7,221 nt of DNA from Parcubacteria group bacterium CG10_big_fil_rev_8_21_14_0_10_38_31 (GCA_002772825.1 PFDM01000025.1:1-7221), one strand, 5' to 3'. Shown: positions 1-5,747, numbered from the stretch's first letter. Numbers and translations: made by a program. Notes: generated by a model not told the origin, from the sequence alone.

Positions 1-88
1 CTTGGGCATATTTGGGTTTGTTGTATATGACATATGTTTATATTTTACCCCCTGTGGTGTTGCAAAGGTATTGAACCATTACGAAGCA

Positions 89-127
89 TTGACAAGATAC
101 CATCATATTGGTACTCTACAAATAGAG
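89..127 (+). promoter_or_regulatory. Promoter P1 of the first radical SAM gene, with shared AATAGAG element
   Basis: A perfect -35 TTGACA (89-94) is followed after 17 bases by TACTCT (112-117, 4 of 6 matches to TATAAT), then three bases and AATAGAG (121-127). TTTGATCTTTAAAA follows at 129-142. The -10/N3/AATAGAG layout recurs at three other promoters in this window (1874-1913, 3991-4028, 6136-6174), which supports both the promoter call and shared control. The expected start of transcription lies inside AATAGAG, giving a leader of about 60 bases. Confidence 0.72.
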
Positions 128-170
128 CTTTGATCTTTAAAACAAAACAAACTGAATTTTATTTCAGTAA

Positions 171-176
171 GGGAGG
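171..176 (+). promoter_or_regulatory. Ribosome binding site of the first radical SAM gene
   Basis: GGGAGG lies five bases before the ATG at 182. It selects that ATG over the second in-frame ATG three codons later. Confidence 0.75.
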
Positions 177-181
177 CATTT

Positions 182-1504
182 ATGGAGAAGATGTATAAAA
201 CACTCAGCGCACCACTTGTGGTCCAGGTGGAGATTTCAGCACAGTGTACGAGTAAATGCGTGCACTGCTATAACCACTGGAGGCAAGACGATGACCTGAA
301 GAGTCATAGTGTTGGTCTTTCTGAAGAAGGAATTGACCGGATAATGGACCAGCTAATCCGCCACAAGGTGCTCCATACGGTTTTTACCGGAGGCGAACCG
401 TTCTTGAACAAGCGCATTTTGTTTAGAGCACTTGAGAAAGCGCAGGGCTTTGGGATTTCCGCGGGAATTAACTCTAATTTAGTTCCCATAACCATCGAAG
501 ATGCCTTGCGGTTAAAACAAGCGGGGGTAACGAGCGTCCTCACTTCACTAATGGGCCCGACTTCAGAAATTCACGATGAAATATCTCAATGCAGGGGTAG
601 TTTTGAAAAAGCAATACAGGGTATCCGGTTCCTTCAAGAAGCAGACGTCTCCGTCGTGGTAAACATGGTGATATCCCAAAAGAACAAGCAGTATCTGAAG
701 GAAACAGCCACGTTTGTAAAATCGCTCGGGATTAGACACTTTAATTCCACACGCGCCGGTTGCCCCGGGAATTGCGCTGATTTCAGCGAGTTGTCTTTAA
801 GTCTCAAAGACTTTAGAGATTATCTTGCTGAATTACACGCTATCGGCGAGCAAGAGCAGATGTCAGTAGGAGTTCTTGAGAGCTACCCGCTCTGTGCGAT
901 GAAGGAGGTCAATCGCTACAAGGCATTTATCGGTCGGCGGTGTTCAGCCGCAGTAACTACCTTGACCATCGCTTCCGATGGAAACATCCGCCCATGCTCT
1001 CACCTTGATACCTCTTACGGCAATATCTTCAAAGAAGAACTCGCGTCCATCTGGAATCGTATGCAAGAATGGAGGGATGGCAAATTAATACCTTCTAAAT
1101 GTTCTTCTTGTAAGATTCTTGCTTGGTGCGGAGGTGGCTGTCGTATGGAAGCAAAGATGAGGAAAGGATCTCTCTCCGCAACTGATCCATACGTGTCTTT
1201 TCAAGATGTTGACTACGCCGCTTTCGAGCTGACAAAGATCGAACGTCGAGCGACAACATCTTCTTTCCCCTTTATGTTTCGGTTAAATCCTCAAGCAAGA
1301 TGGAGGATCGAAGAATTTGGTGCTGTAGTGTTCATAGGACCGCGTTTCAAATGCTACCTAAACACAACTGCCACCAAGCTACTGCAAGGACTAAACAGAG
1401 ATCGTGCCTATCAGCTAAGTGATTTCACTAGCAAACAAGATGATGATGTAGAAGGTTTTTTATGGCAACTTTACAAACGTCAGATCTTAGTACCTGCCCC
1501 TTAA
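182..1504 (+). CDS. Radical SAM/SPASM peptide maturase with C-terminal PqqD/RRE-like domain
   Basis: Seen: the radical SAM motif CxxxCxxC (C22, C26, C29) that binds the [4Fe-4S] cluster cleaving S-adenosylmethionine, GGEP at 70-73, a CxxxC pair (C194, C198), and a SPASM region with CX12GX4C (C254, C272) and CX2CX5CX3C (C307, C310, C316, C320). The seventh SPASM Cys, usual in a DPYC-like context, is Val338 in DPYV. Residues about 366-440 resemble a PqqD-type winged helix, the fold that binds RiPP leader peptides; placing it at the C-terminus is less common than at the N-terminus. Known of the family: SPASM enzymes with such domains install thioether or C-C crosslinks on ribosomal peptides. Inferred: it modifies the Cys-rich peptide encoded at 1966-2127. 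The start is fixed by GGGAGG and the gene ends at a strong terminator. The reaction cannot be read from sequence; calling it a maturase is fairly safe. Confidence 0.88.
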   Translation: MEKMYKTLSAPLVVQVEISAQCTSKCVHCYNHWRQDDDLKSHSVGLSEEGIDRIMDQLIRHKVLHTVFTGGEPFLNKRILFRALEKAQGFGISAGINSNLVPITIEDALRLKQAGVTSVLTSLMGPTSEIHDEISQCRGSFEKAIQGIRFLQEADVSVVVNMVISQKNKQYLKETATFVKSLGIRHFNSTRAGCPGNCADFSELSLSLKDFRDYLAELHAIGEQEQMSVGVLESYPLCAMKEVNRYKAFIGRRCSAAVTTLTIASDGNIRPCSHLDTSYGNIFKEELASIWNRMQEWRDGKLIPSKCSSCKILAWCGGGCRMEAKMRKGSLSATDPYVSFQDVDYAAFELTKIERRATTSSFPFMFRLNPQARWRIEEFGAVVFIGPRFKCYLNTTATKLLQGLNRDRAYQLSDFTSKQDDDVEGFLWQLYKRQILVPAP

Positions 1505-1541
1505 AAAACCACATGGAGACTTAGTCTCCATGTGGTTTTTT
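1503..1541 (+). terminator. Terminator of the first radical SAM gene, bidirectional
   Basis: A perfect 12-bp stem (1509-1520 with 1524-1535) has a TTA loop and is flanked by six A and six T, so it can terminate transcription on either strand. It begins at the stop codon. A close relative with two compensated base pairs is at 1681-1707. Confidence 0.88.
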
Positions 1542-1617
1542 CTTTCTTTTTAAAAATTGTTCTTCAAATGACGACATGTGTATCCTAAATTATACCCTGC
1601 AAAGAAATTAAAAACAA
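1521..1617 (-). other. Minus-strand promoter-to-hairpin module with an 18-codon reading frame (uncertain)
   Basis: On the minus strand TTGTTT (1612-1617), a 17-base gap and TATAAT (1589-1594) form a plausible promoter. The TATAATTTAGG sequence also occurs at 6306-6317. Transcription would begin near 1582 and end at the hairpin 1503-1541. An 18-codon frame, MSSFEEQFLK then RKKKPHGD (1577 to 1521), starts 11 bases after the -10 and stops in the hairpin loop. It has no Shine-Dalgarno, so it would need leaderless translation. It could be a small RNA, a tiny peptide gene or a scar left by a deleted gene. I call it only as a transcription module. Confidence 0.3.
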
Positions 1618-1674
1618 TTTCCAAGTAGGATAAACCCTAAAATATGATTATAAAGCAAAAATAAGTGTTGAAAC

Positions 1675-1707
1675 AAAAAACCACTTGGAGGCTTAGCCTC
1701 CAAGTGG
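1675..1707 (-). terminator. Hairpin terminator on the minus strand, paralogue of 1503-1541
   Basis: A perfect 12-bp stem (1681-1692 with 1696-1707) has the same TTA loop as the hairpin at 1509-1535. Two positions differ, and both are changed on both arms (A-T to T-A, A-T to G-C). Six T follow on the minus strand only. No gene on that strand lies immediately upstream; the nearest candidate promoter is at 1720-1749. Confidence 0.7.
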
Positions 1708-1719
1708 TAAACGACGATA

Positions 1720-1749
1720 TTTATACCCTATTTGATAACCTTTAGGCAA
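1720..1749 (-). promoter_or_regulatory. Minus-strand promoter in repeat block copy 1
   Basis: Read on the minus strand, TTGCCT (1744-1749), an 18-base gap and TATAAA (1720-1725). The same arrangement, with TATAAT, is conserved in copy 2 at 6312-6341. Transcription would meet the terminator at 1707 within about ten bases of starting. Confidence 0.45.
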
Positions 1750-1849
1750 AAGGATGTGTGAAAATCCACAGTTTTCCAACGGCTAAATTGTATTTAGCCG
1801 TTGAAAAAAGAGGGTGATTTTTGTTCGCCGTATGTATTTTCGGGCTTAG
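1721..1849. repeat. Dispersed intergenic repeat block, copy 1
   Basis: Two conserved segments, 1721-1764 and 1817-1849, match 6313-6356 (40 of 44 bases) and 6364-6396 (31 of 33) in the same orientation. All six differences are transitions. The spacers differ: 52 bases here, 7 in copy 2. The block lies directly upstream of the precursor-peptide promoter. Confidence 0.85.
1777..1803. repeat. Perfect hairpin inserted in repeat block copy 1
   Basis: CAACGGCTAAAT and ATTTAGCCGTTG form a 12-bp stem with a TGT loop. It sits in the 52-base spacer, where copy 2 has only 7 bases. Neither strand has a T-run after it, so it is unlikely to be a terminator. It may be a small inserted element or a protein-binding palindrome. 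Confidence 0.6.
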
Positions 1850-1873
1850 TCACGGCGGATTGAGCCGTTTGGA

Positions 1874-1913
1874 TTGACAAGTTGATGAGGACAGTGATAT
1901 TCTGATAATAGAG
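1874..1913 (+). promoter_or_regulatory. Promoter P2 of the Cys-rich peptide gene
   Basis: TTGACA (1874-1879), an 18-base gap, TATTCT (1898-1903), three bases, then AATAGAG (1907-1913): the same layout as the promoters of both radical SAM genes and of the DUF397 gene. The downstream box is weak here (ATGTCTGAAAA at 1922-1932). The predicted leader is about 55 bases. Confidence 0.7.
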
Positions 1914-1950
1914 AGGAAATAAATGTCTGAAAATTAACCCTTAAACAAGA

Positions 1951-1960
1951 AAGGAGGTGA
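1951..1960 (+). promoter_or_regulatory. Very strong ribosome binding site of the Cys-rich peptide gene
   Basis: AAGGAGGTGA is fully complementary to the usual 3' end of 16S rRNA and lies five bases before the ATG at 1966. It is the strongest site in the window, implies high expression, and is a main reason to believe this short gene. Confidence 0.88.
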
Positions 1961-1965
1961 GAAAA

Positions 1966-2127
1966 ATGACAGGATTTATCAAGCTTCTTAAAACGACAGG
2001 GATACCCTGCACTAAGGACATCAGGGGCTTTTCCCCTCAACTACGCGGTGATTGCGACTGCATAGGAGGAAATTGCGACGGTGGTTGGGGGGCATGTGAA
2101 TGCAACTGCGACTGTGCCGACGAGTGA
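1966..2127 (+). CDS. Cys-rich RiPP precursor peptide, 53 aa
   Basis: Short gene framed by a promoter, an ideal ribosome binding site and a perfect terminator. The N-terminal half (about residues 1-27) starts MTGFIKLLKTTGIPC and looks like a leader, with an FIKLL hydrophobic patch and only one Cys (C15). The C-terminal half begins GDCDC and holds seven Cys in 26 residues: C30, C32, C37, C44, C46, C48, C50, giving CxC-x4-C-x6-CxCxCxC, interleaved with Asp, Asn, Glu and Gly plus one Trp (W41). There is no signal peptide or membrane segment. Cys-rich cores beside SPASM enzymes are typical of sactipeptide, ranthipeptide and related RiPPs, so I infer it is the substrate of the maturases at 182 and 2900. 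I recognise no named precursor family. A metal-binding, metallothionein-like role for the unmodified peptide is the main alternative. Confidence 0.8.
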   Translation: MTGFIKLLKTTGIPCTKDIRGFSPQLRGDCDCIGGNCDGGWGACECNCDCADE

Positions 2128-2139
2128 AGGAGCACGGCA

Positions 2140-2177
2140 CCCCACATTCTCTATCTCATAGAGAATGTGGGGTTTTT
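2140..2177 (+). terminator. Terminator of the Cys-rich peptide gene
   Basis: A perfect 15-bp stem (2140-2154 with 2158-2172) with a CTC loop is followed by TTTTTATTT. It starts 13 bases after the TGA stop, which supports TGA as a true stop and the peptide gene as a complete transcription unit. Confidence 0.9.
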
Positions 2178-2179
2178 AT

Positions 2180-2812
2180 TTAATTAAAAGAAATTTTAGA
2201 TGCTTTTTCCATCATTAAAATTAGATTTGGATAATTTTCTTTAAATATTTTATCTGTAGCAATCGCCCACTCAGGTACAGATTGCATTTTGAAACGTGAT
2301 TTGTACTCAAGGTCAATTATCAAATCTACTATACGCTCCTTAACCCAATGCTCAACTGAGTACTTCTTGATTAGATGCTCAATCATCAAATGCAAAGATT
2401 CATGTATGACGGTCTTTATTAAAAATTCGGGAGGTATATTAGAAATATTTATGATCACCGAATTTGGTGTCAGATAGCTTCCCTGCGTACCATATTTAGT
2501 TAAAATTACATTTATCTCTTCCAAAGCATATGAACCAACCATTTTTTGGTTAATTCTTTTTACTAAACTACTGTTTCCTTCCCATGATTTTAAAATGGCG
2601 CTTTCGGCGATTTGATAAGTTTTCAAATCATACTCTTCTTCTATCTCTTCTCTAATTATTTCAATATTTGTCTCTTTAGGATTTTTTATAGCATTTGGCA
2701 AAGAAAACTTGTAGTTGTTCTTAGTAAGCCACGTCAGAATATCAAGTGTTTCTTTTACTCTACGTGCTTCGGAATCAATATTGAATTTAAATTTTATGGG
2801 TATGGCAAGCAT
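2180..2812 (-). CDS. Small zinc metallopeptidase-like protein (HExxH...ExxxD), candidate leader peptidase
   Basis: 210 residues, not a family I can name. Seen: HESLH at 137-141, preceded by a hydrophobic stretch (FLIKTVI), and 17 residues after its last His an ERIVD motif (E159, D163). HExxH plus a downstream ExxxD is the gluzincin zinc-site pattern (thermolysin-like), where the two His and the second Glu bind zinc and the first Glu is the base. No signal peptide or membrane helix is evident, so it probably acts in the cytoplasm. The N-terminal part is Lys/Glu-rich and helical-looking. The gene converges on the precursor gene (53 bases apart) and lies 87 bases after the second radical SAM gene, so cleavage of the RiPP leader is an attractive inference. 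It lacks the shared AATAGAG promoter and any Shine-Dalgarno; an in-frame stop at 2837-2839 makes ATG 2812 the only conventional start. A house-keeping or unrelated peptidase remains possible. Confidence 0.72.
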   Translation of the reverse strand: MLAIPIKFKFNIDSEARRVKETLDILTWLTKNNYKFSLPNAIKNPKETNIEIIREEIEEEYDLKTYQIAESAILKSWEGNSSLVKRINQKMVGSYALEEINVILTKYGTQGSYLTPNSVIINISNIPPEFLIKTVIHESLHLMIEHLIKKYSVEHWVKERIVDLIIDLEYKSRFKMQSVPEWAIATDKIFKENYPNLILMMEKASKISFN

Positions 2813-2839
2813 GATTTTATCAAAATAACTTATTTTTTA

Positions 2840-2845
2840 ATTATA
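2840..2845 (-). promoter_or_regulatory. Candidate -10 box of the metallopeptidase gene
   Basis: A perfect TATAAT on the minus strand, 27 bases before the ATG at 2812 and just after the preceding terminator. No convincing -35 is seen; the place for it falls inside the hairpin. Expression could instead come from read-through. Confidence 0.35.
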
Positions 2846-2850
2846 ACAAG

Positions 2851-2889
2851 AAAAGGCCACTAACACACTATAGTATGTTAGTGGCCTTT
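2851..2889 (-). terminator. Terminator of the second radical SAM gene
   Basis: A 17-bp stem (2852-2868 with 2873-2889) with a TATA loop. The single imperfect pair is G-U when read as minus-strand RNA but C-A on the plus strand, so it is built for the minus strand. TTTTCTTGTT follows. It separates the radical SAM gene from the peptidase gene. Confidence 0.85.
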
Positions 2890-2899
2890 AGGTAGATAT

Positions 2900-3937
2900 C
2901 TACTTTATCCATCCTTTTATCATAGCGTCAGGTGAATACACTGTCCATAGTAAAGGGCACCCTCCTGAGCAGTCTTCAAAGACTTCGCAATCAATGCACT
3001 TTTTTGAAGGATATGCTCTGACTTGCGCAAAATTATTTTTCATCTCTTCTGACCCAAAAAAGGTCGCTAAAGACTCAGCAGATTTAAAATCCTTTCCATA
3101 TCTGCCAACAGGAAATCCGAACATGCTGTTGCAAATCAACAGCGAACCATCTGTATCAATGATACCACCCGATTGGTGTTGGAGATGACATGTGGTTGAA
3201 ATCTGACCCCTCTCTTTTAGGGTTTTGATAAACTCTTGAGGCCAGATACAAAGAGGGTGCTTCATAACGAATACAAGGCGTCCGCCTGTAATCATATGTG
3301 CTTTTTCATAGGCAGATATTATTTCTTTAACCATTATATCGATATTAACCATAAACTTATCGTCTATGTGGTCTTTGTGTATAGCAGGAGAACAGAAATT
3401 TACAGATATGCCAAATGCCCCACAGTCAACAGCATATTCCACCATATCCAAAAAGTGGGATACGTATGGTTTAGAATACACGAAACTAGCTATGCTATTG
3501 GGCTGATACTCAAAAACCCTCCGGAGGCCTTTTGTAACTCCAGCGAACATATTGGTCTTCGTGTTTTCAACCATACTTTCACGGCTAAACGCCTTAAAGG
3601 ATGCGCCGATATGGGTGTTTGGGTGTATTAAATACTTTTCCCAAAATTGATCATCGGAAAATCTATATGCATTAGTCACAAGAGTTGACTTTACTCCGCC
3701 ACGTTTCATTGATTCGTTAAAGTTAAACAGGTGAGGCCACAATGTTGGCTCGCCTCCTATTAAAAATAGCCGATTAATCCCGAGTTGTCTTGAAATTTCA
3801 AGAAGATCAAGAGCAAACGGTAGAGACATATTATCTTCTGGTAGATATTTACTCCCCGTCGCATAACACCATGTACAGCGGAAATTACACCCACGGTTAA
3901 GAGTTAACCATATCAATTTTAATTTTAAGGAATTCAT
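2900..3937 (-). CDS. Second radical SAM/SPASM enzyme, no leader-binding domain
   Basis: 345 residues. Seen: CNFRCTWC (C17, C21, C24) for the SAM-cleaving cluster, GGEP at 61-64, and a C-terminal SPASM-type region with CX13GX4C (C250, C269) and CX2CX5CX3C (C314, C317, C323, C327). The chain ends 18 residues later with no further Cys, so the seventh SPASM ligand is missing, as in the maturase at 182. Unlike that enzyme it has no PqqD/RRE-like domain; it may rely on the partner to present the peptide or act on an already modified core. Strong Shine-Dalgarno and a promoter of the same design as the precursor's argue that both work on the Cys-rich peptide. The two enzymes differ greatly outside the motifs, so they are not a simple duplication and probably do different reactions. 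Substrate and chemistry are inferred. Confidence 0.85.
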   Translation of the reverse strand: MNSLKLKLIWLTLNRGCNFRCTWCYATGSKYLPEDNMSLPFALDLLEISRQLGINRLFLIGGEPTLWPHLFNFNESMKRGGVKSTLVTNAYRFSDDQFWEKYLIHPNTHIGASFKAFSRESMVENTKTNMFAGVTKGLRRVFEYQPNSIASFVYSKPYVSHFLDMVEYAVDCGAFGISVNFCSPAIHKDHIDDKFMVNIDIMVKEIISAYEKAHMITGGRLVFVMKHPLCIWPQEFIKTLKERGQISTTCHLQHQSGGIIDTDGSLLICNSMFGFPVGRYGKDFKSAESLATFFGSEEMKNNFAQVRAYPSKKCIDCEVFEDCSGGCPLLWTVYSPDAMIKGWIK

Positions 3938-3944
3938 TCTAACT

Positions 3945-3952
3945 ACCTCCTT
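3945..3952 (-). promoter_or_regulatory. Ribosome binding site of the second radical SAM gene
   Basis: AAGGAGGT on the minus strand, seven bases before the ATG at 3937; it fixes the start. Confidence 0.85.
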
Positions 3953-3990
3953 ATGCTTACTATTTTATTAGTTTTCAAAGACCAATCTCC

Positions 3991-4028
3991 CTCTATTCTC
4001 ACAATACTAGACCAATGTATTTTGTCAA
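3991..4028 (-). promoter_or_regulatory. Promoter P3 of the second radical SAM gene
   Basis: Minus strand: TTGACA (4023-4028), a 16-base gap, TATTGT (4001-4006), three bases, AATAGAG (3991-3997), then ATTGGTCTTTGAAAAC. Between -35 and -10 is TTGGTCTA. The GGTCTA/GGTCTTT pair around the -10 recurs in the DUF397 promoter with a similar spacing (30 bases here, 28 there). Confidence 0.78.
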
Positions 4029-4037
4029 TCTATCATC

Positions 4038-4060
4038 ACTTGGCTATCCAGTAGCCAAGT
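4038..4060. repeat. Inverted repeat just upstream of P3
   Basis: ACTTGGCTA and TAGCCAAGT form a perfect 9-bp stem with a 5-base loop, ending 10 bases from the -35 of P3. No T-run follows on either strand, so an operator is as likely as a terminator. Confidence 0.45.
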
Positions 4061-4113
4061 TATTCTCCGGAAATTATTGTAAGCAATTCACTAATTGGCA
4101 GACTGAAATTAAT

Positions 4114-4140
4114 TTTGACCCAAACCTTGTTTAGGTCAAA
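4114..4140 (-). terminator. Terminator of the ABC-F gene
   Basis: A 12-bp stem (4129-4140 with 4114-4125) with a 3-base loop begins 7 bases after the stop codon. Its only irregular pair is a U-G wobble in minus-strand RNA but a C-A mismatch on the plus strand, which supports the minus direction. The T-run is weak (ATTAATTT). Confidence 0.65.
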
Positions 4141-4147
4141 GGCCATC

Positions 4148-5731
4148 TTAGTTATTATTAGAAATATCTTCGATTTCTGATAAATCATCAATAGAGAGAT
4201 TTTTTAAAGTATTATTTCTTATAAACAACAGTTTGTCAGGTTCTATTTTTTTCACAAAATCTATATCATGAGAAATAACTAACAATGCGCCCTCATATTC
4301 AGAAAGAGCTGAAATTAATTCTTGTATAGTCTCAATATCAAGATTATTTGTAGGTTCATCAAGGATCAAAAGATCAATTGGGGAAATAGTTATCATCGCG
4401 CAAGCAAGACGAGCTAGCATACCGCCACTTAAATTTTTCGCTTTCTGATTAACATCTTGTTGAGTAAAAAATAAATACCTACCCAAATGTTGCCGTATAT
4501 CTTCAATAGACGCATCTGAATAAAGCTGTATATTTTCAAGTACTGTCTTCTCGAGATTTATGGTGCTATATTGTTGGTCAAAGTATACAATTTTAGCTGA
4601 ATTGTTTATTTTTGTTTTAGGTTGAAAACGGTATGGCTCTATACCCAAGAGTGCCTTAACAAAGGAAGATTTACCTGAACCATTCTCTCCGAAAAGTACA
4701 TATCTATCCCCTACATACTGATCAATTGTGATGTCTTTAATTAGGCATAAATTATCGATATATAGAGAACTTGAATCTAGCGAGTAAATACTTTTCTTTT
4801 TTGATTCAGTTGTAATAGACGCTCTCATTTTTTTTCTTTTTGAAACATGAATTTCCAAAAAATCCTCTTTTGCTTTTCCTAACATAGCTTGAAGTTTCTT
4901 TGTATTTTTACCAGCGAAGTCAGACGCTTTATCAGCAAGATACCCTCGGTCATGTGCTGACATACTCTTATCATGAGCTTGTTTTTTACCTCCCGCAGTA
5001 GAATGAGCTTGCCTTGTATTTTCATGTTTTATAGTTTCATGTAATTTATTTACTTTTTTTCTTAAACTTTCTTTCTGTCTTTCTATCCCCTCTTCTTTTA
5101 ATTGATTTTCTTTTTTATAATCATCATACGTTCCTTGAAAGTTCCTAATTGAATTATTTTCTACTATCCATAATTTATTTGCCAAATTATCTAAAAACCA
5201 AATATCATGTGACACGAAAAGAATTGCCCCTCTAAAATTCTTTAAAAGATTAAGTAGTGCTTTACGTGCAGAAAAATCAAGATGATTAGTCGGTTCATCA
5301 AGTAATAAAACATCCGGATTTACTAAAAAGCCCTTGGCAATCTGCAATAGAGTAAATTCTCCTCCTGAGATATCTCTCAAGTGTATATTTTTAAAAGATT
5401 TTTGGAAATTTTTTTCCAGAAAAACATTAACTTTAGAAAGCGAGAGTTTCTCTTGATCTAAGAATTGTTCAATTGTAATATTTTTTATATTCTCGGGAAT
5501 TTGAAGCACTTGTGAGATTAAAGATACGGAGCCATGTACACTCAAAGACCCCGACAAAAGATCAGCATTGCCAGATATTGTTTGCAATAAACAGGTCTTA
5601 CCTGACCCATTTGAGGCTAGAATTCCAATTCTGTCATTAATATTTAGACCACCAGAAAACTTTTCTATAAGAGTCTTCTCATAGCCAATATCCGCATTTG
5701 AAAAAGTGATTATTTGTTTTACCTTATTCAT
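4148..5731 (-). CDS. ABC-F family ATPase (two ABC domains, no membrane segments)
   Basis: 527 residues with two ABC ATPase domains in one chain. Domain 1: Walker A ASNGSGKT (39-46, with Ala for the usual first Gly), signature ISGGE (121-125), Walker B VLLLDEP (141-147), switch His175. Domain 2: Walker A GENGSGKS (348-355), signature LSGGM (434-438), Walker B LLILDEP (454-460), switch His488. The two are joined by a charged linker of about 110 residues (about 205-315), with FQGTYDDY at its start as in ABC-F proteins. Family members act on the ribosome, often giving antibiotic resistance or rescuing stalled translation; they do not transport. Whether it protects the producer from the neighbouring peptide is speculative, and it lacks the shared AATAGAG promoter. 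No Shine-Dalgarno is visible; a TATAAT 10 bases before the ATG suggests a nearly leaderless mRNA. It is AT-rich compared with the radical SAM genes, hinting at a different origin. Confidence 0.9.
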   Translation of the reverse strand: MNKVKQIITFSNADIGYEKTLIEKFSGGLNINDRIGILASNGSGKTCLLQTISGNADLLSGSLSVHGSVSLISQVLQIPENIKNITIEQFLDQEKLSLSKVNVFLEKNFQKSFKNIHLRDISGGEFTLLQIAKGFLVNPDVLLLDEPTNHLDFSARKALLNLLKNFRGAILFVSHDIWFLDNLANKLWIVENNSIRNFQGTYDDYKKENQLKEEGIERQKESLRKKVNKLHETIKHENTRQAHSTAGGKKQAHDKSMSAHDRGYLADKASDFAGKNTKKLQAMLGKAKEDFLEIHVSKRKKMRASITTESKKKSIYSLDSSSLYIDNLCLIKDITIDQYVGDRYVLFGENGSGKSSFVKALLGIEPYRFQPKTKINNSAKIVYFDQQYSTINLEKTVLENIQLYSDASIEDIRQHLGRYLFFTQQDVNQKAKNLSGGMLARLACAMITISPIDLLILDEPTNNLDIETIQELISALSEYEGALLVISHDIDFVKKIEPDKLLFIRNNTLKNLSIDDLSEIEDISNNN

Positions 5732-5741
5732 GATTTTTTTA

Positions 5742-5747
5742 ATTATA
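5742..5747 (-). promoter_or_regulatory. Candidate -10 box of the ABC-F gene
   Basis: A perfect TATAAT on the minus strand lies only 10 bases before the ATG at 5731, in an extremely AT-rich stretch. The implied leader is a few bases. No clear -35 is seen, so chance occurrence is possible. Confidence 0.35.

Noticed and set aside
1..88. Possible partial gene or RNA at the left edge
   Set aside because: No frame, hairpin or motif I can support; it is only AT-rich sequence upstream of promoter P1.
1503..1707. CRISPR-like pair of repeats (two similar hairpin repeats about 170 bases apart)
   Set aside because: Only two copies, spaced too far apart, each behaving as a terminator with flanking A/T runs; no cas genes.
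1846..2040. Open frame of 64 codons on the minus strand across the precursor promoter and leader
   Set aside because: It is antisense to a gene with a promoter, ideal ribosome binding site and terminator, has no ribosome binding site of its own and no recognisable features.
2125..2180. TGA at 2125-2127 read as Gly or Trp, extending the peptide
   Set aside because: The extension would run through a perfect 15-bp terminator; all other frames here use TGG for Trp and end normally without internal TGA.
2612..2863. Open frame of 83 codons on the plus strand, rich in Phe and Ile, looking membrane-like
   Set aside because: It is the complement of Lys/Glu-rich AT-rich coding sequence of the peptidase gene and runs through a terminator hairpin; the hydrophobicity is a by-product.
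3236..3631. Open frame of 131 codons on the plus strand inside the second radical SAM gene
   Set aside because: It is antisense to a gene with clear catalytic motifs and strong start signals; no domain is recognisable.
5345..5356. Further AATAGAG occurrences (also near 4190) as extra members of the promoter family
   Set aside because: They lie inside the ABC-F coding sequence without a -10 box three bases upstream or a -35; a few chance matches are expected in AT-rich DNA.
4148..5731. ABC protein as exporter of the peptide
   Set aside because: Two fused ATPase domains with an ABC-F linker and no membrane segments; it cannot transport by itself.
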